Shown here: in pieces, positions 37,777 to 49,022 of the stretch
Position numbering within the stretch: position 1 is the stretch's first letter
How the letters are laid out: the number at the start of each line of letters is the position of its first letter
From: Candolleomyces eurysporus
Lineage: Eukaryota > Basidiomycota > Agaricomycetes > Agaricales > Psathyrellaceae
NCBI GenBank assembly: GCA_027579435.1
Contig: JANBPK010001473.1
Location: 1-64,000, forward strand
Direction of reading: 5' to 3'
Length of the DNA: 64,000 nucleotides
The notes under the pieces: model-generated
What the model saw: only the letters and a program-made list of their open reading frames with translations
Database searches by the model: none
What the model was told of the DNA's origin: nothing
Position numbers and translations under genes: made by a program

Positions 37777-40345
37777 ATGAGCTCCAGCGAATGGTCTTTC
37801 AACCTTCGAAGCAACACATCAGCCTATTTCGACTCTTCTTCTGAATCCGATTCTGACGAGCCTACCAAAGCCAACAGCTCGGGCGATGCTCTGAACAGCT
37901 CGAAATCGGTGAAGGTCACAAAGCGAGTCTCCGATGATACAGATACAGCAGAATCATTTGATCTTTCCTCAAGAAATGAAGAGGGCGTGGTGTACAAACC
38001 GAACCCTTTCAGCATCGCGAAGATTAATGCGGCGTGTCGAGCTCAGAAGGCTCAGAAGGCGCAGACGGACGCTGCTGCTTCCGATGGGGCGGGTAGGCCT
38101 GTAGGCTCTTCAGTGGATTCTGCTGCTGTCAATGGCAAGAGGAAAATAATCAAGCCGGCGACTCCTCGCGTTGCCGCTAGTGCGCTATCCGGAGCGCATG
38201 AAGCAAGGAAGCGACCTGAAGAGCTCGAGGTAGACGCAGCGGCTATAACAATTGTAAAGTCGCGGTGTGCCGATAAGTCTCGCCTTCAGCCTCCTTCAAA
38301 AAGGTTTAAGCCTCTGGCACCGGTTCGTCAGCCTGTAGCAGGAGAGAATATTACGAGTACTCGCCGGCCTGCCCAACAAACGGCTGATGCCCCTCCTACT
38401 GTCGTTCAGCCTCAGCGTCCTGGCCAGCATCCGCAGCCTGCGATAGTCTCTAATTCGAAATTGGATGTTCCAGTCGCTGTTTACTCCCCTACCTATCAGG
38501 AGCGAGAACAAGAAAAGGCGACTTTCGAGGAACCGAAAGTCGCGCATACAATGAGCCTGAGGGCTCCAAAAACTGCTGAGCCGCTGCCTGCTGATTGTAA
38601 GATGACTACTAGCTTTTTTCATTTCCTCTTGCCAGTGTCCCAACTTCTCTTTATCTCTCCTTGATTTTTTGCTTCGTGGCTATTTGGTCTTGGTTCTCTG
38701 TGTCATCTCGTCTTCCTCGCATATCGAGCCTTTGATCTCAGACGCTAACTGACTCTCGCCATTCTCAGCAGCAGCGTCGTTTGAGCGAGAGTCAACACCA
38801 GCTCCAGGATGCGATACCAATCTAGTCTCAACGTCTCGCGCTCTTGCAGATCCTAGACCGCGGTTCAGGATACCTGCGGCTACGACGACGACGAGTTCGT
38901 TTAGCTCTCCTCTTCGATCTGCACCTCGGCCTCCTCCTGGTTCACATTGGCCGGTACAGCGTGCTTCGACACCTGGTAGGATTACGATTCCTCGTGGTTC
39001 TGCTGCGACTAGTAGTGCTACTGGAAGACCTGCATTGCGACCTCAGGCGAGAAGGCTGTCAACTACCGCTAGCTCTGACCGCCGAGGTTCGGTCGCGGAG
39101 GAAGCGGTTGAGGATGGTAAAGATATTGTTGATACTGCTCCCCAGGCCGTGCTGCAGCAAGCCCTCGCCAGCAGGCAGGCCGCGAGAAGATTTGCAACTC
39201 CCAGGTTTCGTACACCTAAACCTGGTGCGTAAACATGTCTTCTCTCTCTTTCGCACAATAGTGATGAGGACAAACCCATCTTGTTCTTTCTCCAGAACCG
39301 CATGCTGCTTTTGTTCTCCCTCCTTCATCAGTTCAAGCATATGGAGGAGGAGGAGCGGAGGGTCAAGTCAAGGATATCGATGATAAGCAGGTATTCTGCT
39401 ACAACGTTCCTGCCTCGCCTCCGGAGACCGGGGACAGCTTCAAGAAGCCCAAAGCTCGCGATGTGGATTCCCCACCGTCGCCTCCACAGCTGTTCAAGCG
39501 CAAAGTTACGAAAGACCGGGACGCGTATTCATTTGGAAAGCCTACAGAGGACGAAGAGTGGAGTACATTGCATGCTTCAAAGAAGAAGAAAACGAGGTAT
39601 GTTGGATGTTGAAGTCATCCACCCTCTTCCTAATCTCTGAGCGATTGTGTATCATGCCGCTTACTTGCATTGAAGCCCTAGCCGACCGACTGCCAAGACG
39701 TCAGGCAAGCTCTTTAGCATCCCTGGGCTCGTCAATCCCCTAGCGCTGGTACGGAAGACGGGGATGAGTGCGAACTCGGAGAGGAGGATTATAATGTTCC
39801 TTCCTCCGCCTCTCGTCCCGGAAGCGGATGTGGAGCGGCAAGATGTTGTTGTCGATGAAGAGGAGTATCCTCCGGAGGACCAGGACCAGAACCAGGACGA
39901 AGACGAAGAGAATAGGATGCTGCTAGAAGAAGAAGAGCCTGCTCGGTTTCAGACTCCAAGTCGCTTCCGTCGGCGTTCGAAAGGCCACCTCCCTTCCCCT
40001 CCTACCTCGGACGATCCTTACATTCACTATGACACTTCGGAGCTGGAAGTGGAGGCGGCGCGTGTGGCAAGATTCCCTAGAGTACCATCGTCGATAGGGG
40101 AAAGGTACGCTCGTAGTCGCGGTCAAGTCAGAATGGTGAACATTCTCTCTTTCTTTCCTGGCATCGTTCATGGAGTTGCGTTGACCATAGCTTGGGTTTA
40201 GTAGAGGAAGAAGGCTGCAGCACAAGCGATAGAAGCATTGGGACTCGAGAGCTGTGGGGTCGTGTTTCGAGACGAGTGGAAGGCTGGTTATCAGGGTGCT
40301 AAGATGGAGATCCGGATTCCCTGTTTTGTTCCGAGTACATACTGA
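37777..40345 (+). CDS. Unknown low-complexity protein, partly duplicated in this window
   Basis: No known family was recognised. Exons read as 37777-38596, 38769-39224, 39296 to about 39597, about 39686 to 40136 or so, and a last one near 40206-40345. The protein starts MSSSEWSFNLRSNTSAYFDS and is rich in Ser, Ala, Pro and charged residues throughout. It contains EEGVVYKPNPFSIAKI, SRALADPRPRFRIPAATTTT, RQAARRFATPRFRTPKP, AYSFGKPTEDEEWSTL and a very acidic stretch near 39840-39930 (EEEYPPEDQDQNQDEDEE). Several basic clusters (KRKIIKP, SKKKKT, RFRRRSKG) suggest a nuclear protein. The C-terminus RKKAAAQAIEALGLESCGVV is the most fold-like part and needs the acceptor after tagtag near 40205. Pieces of this gene recur at 33925-34150 (exon 1) and inverted at 47261-47861 (intron 1 to exon 3). 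The conserved splice signals argue that this copy is the functional parent. Confidence 0.6.
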
Positions 40346-40844
40346 ATTGAGGTGAAGCAGGTGGCGCTACGTAAGTGAAGGATGTGAAGGAAGAGATACA
40401 AAAGAAGGTTTACGAGAGGGCGAAGGTGATGAGTGTGAAGATATGTCATGTCTAGGGTGGATCCAGCCTTCTGATATGAGGGATTCAGAGGCGACGTTGC
40501 GCGCATGAAGCTCGGCAGTTCACTGGGAAGAACTGATGGTGGTTCGGTGTCAAGTCCGAAGAAACACGAGTCATCGGGTGGGACTTTTAGCAAGCGAGAT
40601 GAATATATTCCCTTGATATTCCCTGTCTTTCACCAACGACGACGAGCGCACACCCACTGTTCACTTTGTTGAGCAGGAGGCAGAAAGCACCCCTGTGGAC
40701 TGCTTACACACGGTTTTGATAATCGCCCCCCAGTCATCCGGCTGAAGTTGACCCCGCATTGCCCAACGAACGGCTCTCCCCGGCCAAGCCTCCCTTCAAC
40801 ATTATACCAGCGGTTGCGAGACCAACAAGAATTTTGTGATCGAA

Positions 40845-43206
40845 ATGCAGTGGGCTAATGCTCGTCATTTGCGCCTCGTGTCCCCAAGGGCCATTGCCCC
40901 TGCTCGTGGACTGCGCACCCCCCGCCCTCTGAACAACCTCCTCTTCTCTACCCCCCTGCGCTCAGCCCAGAGGTCGTTTGCAACCAGCCACCGTCTCTAC
41001 CGTGAGTGTTCCCGTCCTCCTGTCGCGGTATCTCCCGTGGCAACAATAAACAATATCCACCACCATCCCCACCCGACCGGCCCCAAGAGCGTCATCGTGC
41101 GGCACGAAGCTCGGGCTTGATTTGTCTCACTGGGCAGCGTGGTCCGCCTAGCTGATTATCCCAGATAACTACCGCCATCGCGCCGAGGTCTTCCGCCTGA
41201 CCTTCGCGCGGCCTTCCTTCTCTCCTTGTTTTTACTTAATTTTTCTACCGTCCTCCGCACGCACACCGTTCCTCGCTAACCATCCCTCTCCCCAATTTCT
41301 AGAAGCAGCCATGGTTAAGAAGATTGCTGTCGCGAACCCCGTCGTCGAGCTCGATGGCGATGAAATGACCAGGATTATCTGGAAGAAGATTCGTGAAGAG
41401 GTTAGTTGGCTTGTTTACCGACAATTGAATGATTCCGGTCTCTTACCTCCCCTTAGTTGATCCTTCCCTACCTCGACCTCAACATCAAGTACTACGACCT
41501 TGGACTGGAATACCGAGACCAGGTTCGCCTTCCGTTTCTTCCATCCGCTTACTTCCGTGCCGACTGACCGGTCTTCAACCCCACACAGACAAATGATCAG
41601 GTCACCGTAGACGCTGCCAACGCCATCTTGGAGCACAAAGTCGGTATCAAGTGCGCGACTATCACCCCGGATGAGGCCCGAGTCGAGGAGTTCAAGTTGA
41701 AGGAGATGTGGAAGAGTCCTAACGGAACAGTATGTCCAACTCGTCTCTCTTTATATACGCATCCCATTCCTAAATGCTGCCGGTTACCCCGGGTCTCCTG
41801 TTCCTCCCCTCTATCTTCTGTCTGCTGTTACTATCGGTCGATGTGTGTGTTCTTTCGATACTGATTTACTTTTCCTGACAGATCCGAAACATCCTCGGAG
41901 GGACGGTGTTCCGTGAACCCATTATCCTCAAGAACCTCCCCAAACCAATTCCAGGATGGGTCAAGCCCATCGTCATTGGACGACATGCTTTCGGTGATCA
42001 GGTATGCGGTGGATAGCACCGTCTTTTCGTGTCTCATCAGTCCTTCTGACCTATGTGTGTGCTTGCAGTACCGTTCGACCGATTTTGTCGTCCCAGGAGC
42101 TGGCAAGCTGCAGCTGGTCTACACGCCCGCCGACGGCTCCGAAGCAACCACCCTCAATGTCTACGACTTCAAGGCACCAGGTGTTGCGATGTCCATGTAC
42201 AACACTGACGAGGTGGGTGTCCTAATCTCATCCTCTGCGAGCTTTGTAAGGCTAACAACGTTATTGTGGAACAGTCGATTACTGGCTTTGCCCATGCCTC
42301 GTTCAAGATGGCGTTGGCCAAGAAGATGCCACTCGTAAGTCAATGCCATCTCACCAGCTGCGCGAACGCGTTTTTTGTAACGGTGCTGGTGTATTAGTTC
42401 ATGTCCACCAAGAACACCATCATGAAGCGGTACGATGGTCGCTTCAAGGATATCTTCCAGGAGCTCTACGACGCGTAAGTTTCTTCTCTCTCTATACCCC
42501 GCATCCACACTTTCCCGCTCACTCAAATGAAAAACTAATCAATTCATAAATCAGAACGTACAAGAAGCAATTCGAAGCACTCGGCATCTACTACGAGCAC
42601 CGACTGATCGACGACATGGTCGCTCAGGCCGTCAAGTCATCCGGTGGCTTCGTCTGGGCATGCAAGAACTACGACGGAGATGTGCAGAGCGACATCCTCG
42701 CGCAAGGATTCGGCAGTTTGGGCATGATGACGAGCGAGTTGTTGACTCCCGACGGGGACATCATCGAATCCGAGGCTGCTCACGGTGAGTCTCTCGTCTC
42801 TCCCCTTCTTCTTTATAACACGACACTAAAATCTTGTTGCTCCTCACCTTATTCTAACCCTCAAACTAAATCACCCGCACTAGGCACCGTCACCCGACAC
42901 TACCGCGAATGGCAAAAAGGCAACGAAACGAGCACGAACCCCGTCGCCTCCATCTTCGCCTGGACCCGCGGCCTCCTGCACCGCGCCAAGCTCGACAACA
43001 ACGAGCCGCTCGCGCAGTTCTGCCGGGACCTCGAAGCGAGCTGTTTGGAGGTCATTGACAAGGACGGGCTTATGACCAAGGACCTGGCGTTGACGATCCA
43101 TGGGAAGGAGATGAAGAGGGAGCATTGGGTTATTACCGATGTTTATATGGATGCGGTTAATAAGAGGTTGAGGGAGAAGATTGAGGCGAGGGAACAGAAG
43201 CAGTAG
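40845..43206 (+). CDS. IDP1: NADP-dependent isocitrate dehydrogenase, mitochondrial form
   Basis: The enzyme oxidises isocitrate to 2-oxoglutarate with NADP. The start ATG at 40845 opens a clear mitochondrial presequence ([20 protein letters not shown], then [19 protein letters not shown]). Exon 1 ends at 41001, and a 301-bp intron, long for this locus, precedes exon 2 at 41303. There the mature enzyme begins [20 protein letters not shown]. Conserved parts are [114 protein letters not shown] and [19 protein letters not shown], the last being the NADP and catalytic zone. [17 protein letters not shown] follows. The C-terminus EAREQKQ has no peroxisomal signal. ATG 41311 in gccATGG context could start a cytosolic form. 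About ten exons; intact. Confidence 0.95.
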
Positions 43207-44071
43207 GCGTGTAGGGCGTGGAAGCTGACTGGCTGACTGGCTGACTGGAGGTTTATGAATGAAATGGGTAGACGGGATGGGTGCTTTTTTTGTTAGCGAC
43301 ATGTTTGGGTGGTGGATGGGATGGTGATTGGAGATATGGGACATTGACGAGACTGTTTTTTTTTTATATAAAAAAAATCGTACTCTTAGCAGACTCTTTC
43401 AGCTCCTATCCTCCCCATCGTGTCGTTACGATTGTATCTATTCTTATTCCCAATCGTTTTCCGAATGTTGAATGTTGCACCTCTTGTATGTATTAATGTA
43501 TCCGTCATTGATTGTGTTCAGGGTTGCGGACCGACACACACCTTCGACTGGAGGTCCGTGATGTGGGCCTATGGAAAGCATGGGGAGACGGCGACGAGTG
43601 GCACTACTTCTCCCTGGAAGCCCTGCAAAAAATGAGCTCAAATCAAGTATATTCAGGTGTATACTGTTTGCATCTAGCAGAAGAACAGGGTCCCAGACTC
43701 CCGCATACAAGAGTAGGATGTACGGACGTTCCTTCCAAACTTGTCACATACCAGCCTCAGATCAGAACACGCCACATTGAGACTGACAACGACGCTTGCA
43801 AGGTACTCAAGATCCCACGAAGGTCCACGATCGCTGGTCAAGTATGCTCTTTTTTGTGTGAAGAGTCTAGTTTGTATACTGGTAAATTTGCCCCGCGTTG
43901 CACATCGACGAGTTTTCCGCTGTTCGAGAAGCCCTTGAAGGCAAACCAGAGCTAGAAACAAGGTGGACGTGGCCCGCCGTTGTGTGTCTGCAGCCAGGTG
44001 AGACATTTTCGGCGTCTAGTATAACAAGTTTGAGTCCCTGACGTTCTAGCACGCCTTGGTTCAAGACGACC
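43207..44071. other. Convergent 3' interval
   Basis: This lies between the ends of the isocitrate dehydrogenase gene and the Crinkler-like kinase gene. Just after the stop is a short tandem repeat of gctgactg, three copies, at 43224-43248. Frames on both strands are short and without motifs. No gene was recognised. Confidence 0.5.
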
Positions 44072-46709
44072 TCATTCCTGATCATCAACCTTCGCCTTCT
44101 TCGTCATCGGTTCCTCGTGGTCCACCTCGTTGCTCTCCACGCATTTCCGTCGAAGACGAACACCTGCTACGTCCATGTTACCCATCTCGTTCGCAGCTTT
44201 AGAATCAGACCTCTTTGCATCATTTCCACTGCACCACTCAACCAGCGATGGACGCTCGCTTGGATTCCGTACTGTCAGCCGCTCTGCCAAAGCCGAGAAG
44301 GTTAAAAGACTTCCAGGCGCACTCGACCTGAGGAATAACTTGAGAACAAGACCAGACGACCACCTATCAGCCCTAATCGCATTATAGCTCAGCTTCATGC
44401 CATCTGCTTCACCCATCTCAGGAGCGGTCCATCCGGGGGTGCCGCGGTAGCCTATGATCTCCTCCTCTTCGTCCTCCAGCCGTTTCGCGCAATCAAAGTC
44501 TATGATCTTCAACTGACCGTCAATGTCGTAGACAAGGTTGTCGGGTTTGATGTCCAGGTGGGCAATTTTTCTCGCGTGAAGATAGGCGACGCCGTCAACT
44601 AGACCTCGACACCATTGCTCTATCTTGTTACGCAGAGACTCCGCGGGTCCGTACTTGATGGCGGTATGGATACGGTTGAGTTTCGGGAAGATCACATATG
44701 TCTTGGTTGGAGCGATGAAATGGTCGATGAACCCGAGTATGTGTGGGGACGAGGGCTGCTGCGTCTGGAGGAATCGGAGAATCTCGAGTTCCGCTGATGA
44801 ATTGGACATTCGCTTTGCGATAAGCCGCGTTTGCCTCTTGTCCCCCGATATTGGATGAACGGTCCAGATATTCTCCGACGATGGCTGCGCAAGCACAGTG
44901 AGTGCGTTAGACAGCTCGATGATACATAGCATTCTTCGTACCCTGAACAAATCTTCCCATACTCCTCCAGTGTCATCTACAAACGTGGCCGACACCACGT
45001 TGTATCCGCCCTCCTCGAGTTCCTGCTCCGCATCTCCACTGTTCCCTCTCTTACTTCGCTTGGCCGAACCCGGCTCCGCTCCAGCCCCAGAAGGAGGCTT
45101 GGAGGCGAATGATTGCAGTTTCTCGTTCTTCATAAAATTTAGCGTCTCATTGCGGAGACTCGATATCTTGCTGTCTGTATCGAGCCCTGCAGCTTCTTCG
45201 ACCATCGACAGGAGATTGTACAATTCGAGAGCGATTTCAAGGATGCTCCCCGTCATTCCAGTGAGCTTGAAAGTACGACTTCGGCAGTGGACCTGACCCA
45301 ACACTCGATCAGTCCCTTCAGTAAGCATGCCAGCGCAAGTGGTACTTACATCGTCGAGGTTCGTCTTATCTTGGTACAAGATGAATCGTTCTGCTGTTCC
45401 GTCCGAGTAGACGAATATCGCCACGAGAATAAAATTCTTCTCCTTCCGAAACGCGTCCAGGTGTTCATTTGCAAATCGAACAACGCTCCCTCCTTGCAAA
45501 AGCATGCGGACTAGATCTTGACCGGAGACCTGCGAATCAACCTGCACAATCAACCGAGGAAGGCCACCTCTCATCACGAGGAAGTCGCTTTTAGGACGAT
45601 AAGAGCAAAGCACAGGGGCGCCTTCCTCTACAACCTCAACCAAGATCCCGAACGGCCAGGAGTCATGGCCACTGATGAACGGTGTCAGATTAAATGGGGA
45701 TTCGAAAACGCTTGAATACTCACAATTTATAAAGAATGCCATCTTGACCTTCGTAGCATAAATTCTTCAGATGAGATGCGAGGGGAATAAAGATTGACGC
45801 GTTTGCGAGCGCCTCACTGAAGGGTACAGGCGAATANTTTTTTGTTTCGAAAGCGACCTTTCGTTTCCAGAACATCCCATGACATCAATTGCTGAAGGTG
45901 GGTCATCTCTACATCGCTGACAGCGAAGCTCTGCTCTTGTGCTTTACAGTATGTCAAAAAAGCTGACTCTAGGCCTGTTCGCTGAGCTCGCAGTTTCGCT
46001 GTTGAGCGGGGTTCCGAAACTCGATTTAGCGCCAATGTGGAGGGAACGAACGGAGAAAACATCGTACCAGTTTCAAAGAACGATAAATTGTGGACATCGA
46101 CCCGACGGCCACGTTCGAGTCTTTTGATGAACTCGGTGATATGTGTGTTTTCGAAATCCCCAAAGCGTATGTCGTTCCGTTCAAGGTCGGCCTCTGAAAA
46201 GTGTCCGTGTTTTGCTACCTTTATAGTCGTCTTTTCATACAAGGGGGCACCAGAGGAGAGATGGCGCTGAAAGGGGTAGGATTTTTCTCCTGCAGCATTG
46301 ATTCACGGGAGAAGTGATCCAAAATATCCGGGTTAGCTCGGTGGGCATCGTCGATAAAAAAGAACTCACCAATGTCTGGCATTCCGATCAGCAGTACCAA
46401 CCCCTCTTCTGAAACCACGTCCTCCACGAACGAGTCACCTTCGAGCTTGGAGACATCGGTCGAGAGACCGACCTTACTGATATGGGTTATCAACTCGCTG
46501 TCCTTGAGGTTGGCGGTCAACCCGTCCAGTTTCCACGCAGTCAGGCGGATGCAGTCGACATCCTTGAGAGCAATAGAATTCATTTCCTTGATTCGTCTTA
46601 AAACGTCTCGGACTGGGTCTCTAGGGCGACAGACCACCGAGGAGGAGGAGCCTCCGACGGGTTGTTTACCGGGATCGAGCAAGAAATAACGAACCGTTAT
46701 GGTGGCCAT
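44072..46709 (-). CDS. Crinkler-like protein: ubiquitin-like header, nuclease-like middle, protein kinase
   Basis: I read one gene from ATG 46709. The header MATITVRYFLLDPGKQP... has ALKDVDCIRLTAWKLDG and SKLEGDSFVEDVVSEEGLVL, like the ubiquitin-like header of Crinkler proteins, and ends at MPDIG. An intron of about 90 bp (near 46364-46275) leads to EKSYPFQRHLSSGAPLYEKT. The N at 45837 must be dropped (RFRNKKYSPVPFSEALANAS). A further intron starts at gtgagt near 45720 and joins LYKF to GHDSWPFGILVEVVEE. The middle has KSDFLVMRGGLPRLIVQVDS, which looks like a decayed PD-(D/E)XK nuclease core. A 57-bp in-frame intron follows TNLDD. The kinase has TRLIAKRM (beta-3 Lys), HLDIKPDN (catalytic loop), IIDFD where DFG is usual, and TAPEM. 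The glycine loop is weak. The C-terminus has NLS-like RLRRK and TKKAKVD. Such proteins are thought to act in conflict or host nuclei; the role here is inferred. The header could instead be a separate gene. Confidence 0.6.
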
Positions 46710-46775
46710 GATGATGGTAAAGACAATGATGCACTAGACTCACGATCCGCCCTGTCCTGCCTTGTTTAGAAATAT

Positions 46776-46887
46776 CCCAGTCCAGGTAGCTGCTCTGTGC
46801 TCTATCTCATAGATCCTCAATATTGGGTTGTCAACAGTTGGTTCCCAGTCCAGGTAGCTGCTCGTCTTGTGCTCTATCTTATAGATC
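46776..46887. repeat. Two-copy tandem repeat, about 40-bp unit
   Basis: cccagtccaggtagctgctc followed by ttgtgctctatct-atagatc occurs at 46776-46815 and again at 46844-46887, with a 28-bp spacer. The second copy has a few inserted bases. It lies just upstream of the Crinkler-like start codon, so it may be part of the promoter or a footprint of local duplication. Confidence 0.65.
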
Positions 46888-47260
46888 TATTCACTTAAGA
46901 CATTGGGATGATCAGTTACAGATGACAAGGGCTGGAGACAAGCAAAGGTCAGATGGCTTGATAGTACAATCCCACAACAAGGGAAAGGGAGCGAGGTGGT
47001 CAGAAAATGTGACAAAGTAAAAAAGTTACTTATCACTGAATTAGGTACAAACCAGTATCATAAATTGGGAACATGAGAAGCCAGTAAATATAAAATAACT
47101 GGCTAGAAGAAGGCCCTCTGGAGATTGAAATCTTCAACAAACTAATTAAGACCTAAACCATTCAGTTATGGTTAAAAGAAAATGAATGGGGACAGACCAG
47201 AGGGGAATCTACTTCAGTTGTTTGAATATCTAGGAGTTATAGACACTACAACTGACAAAT

Positions 47261-47861
47261 CATTGATATCCTTGACCTCTTCCTTCGATCCTCTTCCTCC
47301 ATATCCTTGAACCGATGAAGCAGGGGGAATCAAAGCAGCATGCGGTTCTGAAAAGAAGTAAGTATAAGACGGGTTTGGTCCCACCATCATAGTGCGAACT
47401 TGGAGAGGTCATGTCTGTGCACCAGGTTTAGCCGTACCGAACCTGGGAGTCGCAAATCTTCTCGCGGCCGGCTGCAGCACGGTCTGTTGAGCAGTATCCT
47501 CAACGCCCTTAACATCCTCATCCGCAACCCCAGACGCAGAGCCGGAGCCATGATTAACGTTCCAGAGTGAACCAGGAGGAGGCCGGGGTCCAAGTCGAAG
47601 AGGAGAGCTAAACAAATTTCTCCTCGTCGTAACTGACGCAGGTGGAATCCTGAACCGCGGTCTAGGATCCGCAAGAGCGCGAGAAGTCGTGACTAGCTTT
47701 ATATCGTATCCAGGAGCTGGAGTAGACTCTAGTTTAAACAATGCTGCTGTTGAGAATGGGGAGAGTCAGTTAGCGTCTGGTAGCAGAGGCTCGAAATGCG
47801 AGGAAGACGAGATGACACAGAGAACCAAGACCAAGTATCCGCGAAGAAAAACGCCAACGAG
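47261..47861 (-). pseudogene. Inverted partial copy of the unknown gene (37777-40345)
   Basis: Read on the minus strand, 47861 down to about 47261 follows 38660-39390 of the unknown gene: the end of intron 1 (ttggtcttggttctctgtgt and catctcgtcttcctcgcat), exon 2, intron 2 and the start of exon 3. The protein traces match in order: SRALADPRPRFRIPPAS against SRALADPRPRFRIPAAT, SSPLRLGPRPPPGS against SSPLRSAPRPPPGS, and ARRFATPRFGTAKPGA against ARRFATPRFRTPKPGA. The copy lacks the gene's first exon and its 3' half, and has internal deletions (for example of the PGRITIPRGSAAT part). Intron sequence is kept, so it arose by DNA duplication, not by retrotransposition. It is unlikely to be a gene. 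Confidence 0.8.
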
Positions 47862-47934
47862 ACGGAGAGCTCAGGACACTGGCCACCACCTCAACCTTGA
47901 CTCCTAATGTTGCTCAGAACTAGGCAGGGTTGTC

Positions 47935-48128
47935 TTTCTTGAGGCTGACGGTCAACCCGTCCAGTTTCCATGTTGAACGAGGTCGACATCCTTGAGAGTA
48001 CTAGAATTCATCTCCTTGATTTGTCTTAAAATGCCGCTGAGATTATCTCTAGGGCAAAAGACCGCCTTGGCCAGGTCTCCGATGGATTGTTTATCGGGAT
48101 GGATGAAGAGATGTTTTATAGTGGCCAT
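47935..48128 (-). pseudogene. Partial copy of the Crinkler-like header
   Basis: The plus-strand words ggtcaacccgtccagtttcc, gtcgacatccttgagag, tagaattcat-tccttgatt, cgtcttaaaa-g, tctctaggg, gattgtttatcgggatggat and atagtggccatg follow 46495-46709 in order and orientation. The match starts at the ATG (48128) and covers about 60 codons of the header, with indels that break the frame. It is a duplicated 5' end of the Crinkler-like gene, and lies beside the inverted copy of the unknown gene. Confidence 0.8.
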
Positions 48129-48365
48129 GCACAGACGGCTTGGACGGCTATTTGACCCCTCCTAAACTCCGACTGAACACGAGAAAGCGGGAATACGGCT
48201 CCAAACCTAAGCAATAAAGTGCGATAATTTGAATTTTTTGAACGAAGTGACGTTACTGGGTTGTACTCTGATTCAAACGTCCATGTGATGACTACAATTA
48301 CAATGGCAGATGGGGGTTGGTAGGTAGTTACAATGAGTGATTTATCTTGATGCAATGTGAGGGAA

Positions 48366-49022
48366 TTAATTAAGGTTCGTCTGGGAATAGATGGCGTCAG
48401 CTCTCGTACTCAGATGGAAGGGACATAACGGAGCAGAAAAGGAGGACGACAAGGACACTTACGGTGGTGCTGGGTGGAGCCTGCTTCTCACTATCAGACA
48501 GTCTCTTGGTGAAGCCACTGGGGTTGGGTGGCGAAGTGGAGGCTGCAGCAGATGTGCGAGCGATAGCAGAGAGGTCGACGTCTGGTTGAGGCAAGTTCAA
48601 AATTAGATGGGTGGAGTATATGCGGTGATAGGTAGGAATACTTACCCTTCTTGTTGAGTAGGCCCTTCCTGTATTTGCGAGCCTGTTTGAGCTCGTCCTC
48701 CGAGAGGCTTGTTGCTGGAGGGCTAGATCGGGTGTCTGTAAACGACGACGACGAGTTAAGCGGTTGCCGAGACGTCTGAGGAGCGTGATACGTACCTTTG
48801 GAGCTCGTGTCTTCTACAACATCTTGTTCGCGACCGGCCTCTTCAAGCTCGACGTTCTCGTCTTCGAGGGCATCCGTCTCTAACTGGCGCTCATCGCTGA
48901 GACTGNCCCCAGTTGTGCCCACCTGCACCACCTTTGCGCAAGGACGAGTCTAAGCCACTACGGGACTCTGAGCGGTCCTTCATCACTGCTCGAGGGTATG
49001 CAGCACGCGCGGTTCGTGTCAT
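48366..49022 (-). CDS. Stm1/HABP4-like RNA- or ribosome-binding protein
   Basis: The small intron-rich gene starts MTRTARAAYPRAVMKDRSES at 49022. It holds RSGLDSSLRKGGAGGHNWG, the signature of the HABP4/PAI-RBP1 and Stm1/Stf2 group, whose members bind RNA or idle ribosomes. An N at 48906 sits right after the signature; deleting it gives HNWGSLSDERQLETDALEDE. Further exons give an acidic part (ENVELEEAGREQDVVED), DTRSSPPATSLSEDELKQAR and YRKGLLNKK, then DVDLSAIARTSAAASTS and RLSDSEKQAPPSTT. The last exon is probably a few codons (TNLN, stop at 48366) reached by splicing over a gtaagt donor; the alternative read-through ends at 48397. About 140-150 residues. Role by family only. Confidence 0.72.

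Noticed and set aside
43512..44006. Overlapping frames of 110-147 codons on both strands after isocitrate dehydrogenase
   Set aside because: Composition and lack of motifs suggest untranslated sequence.
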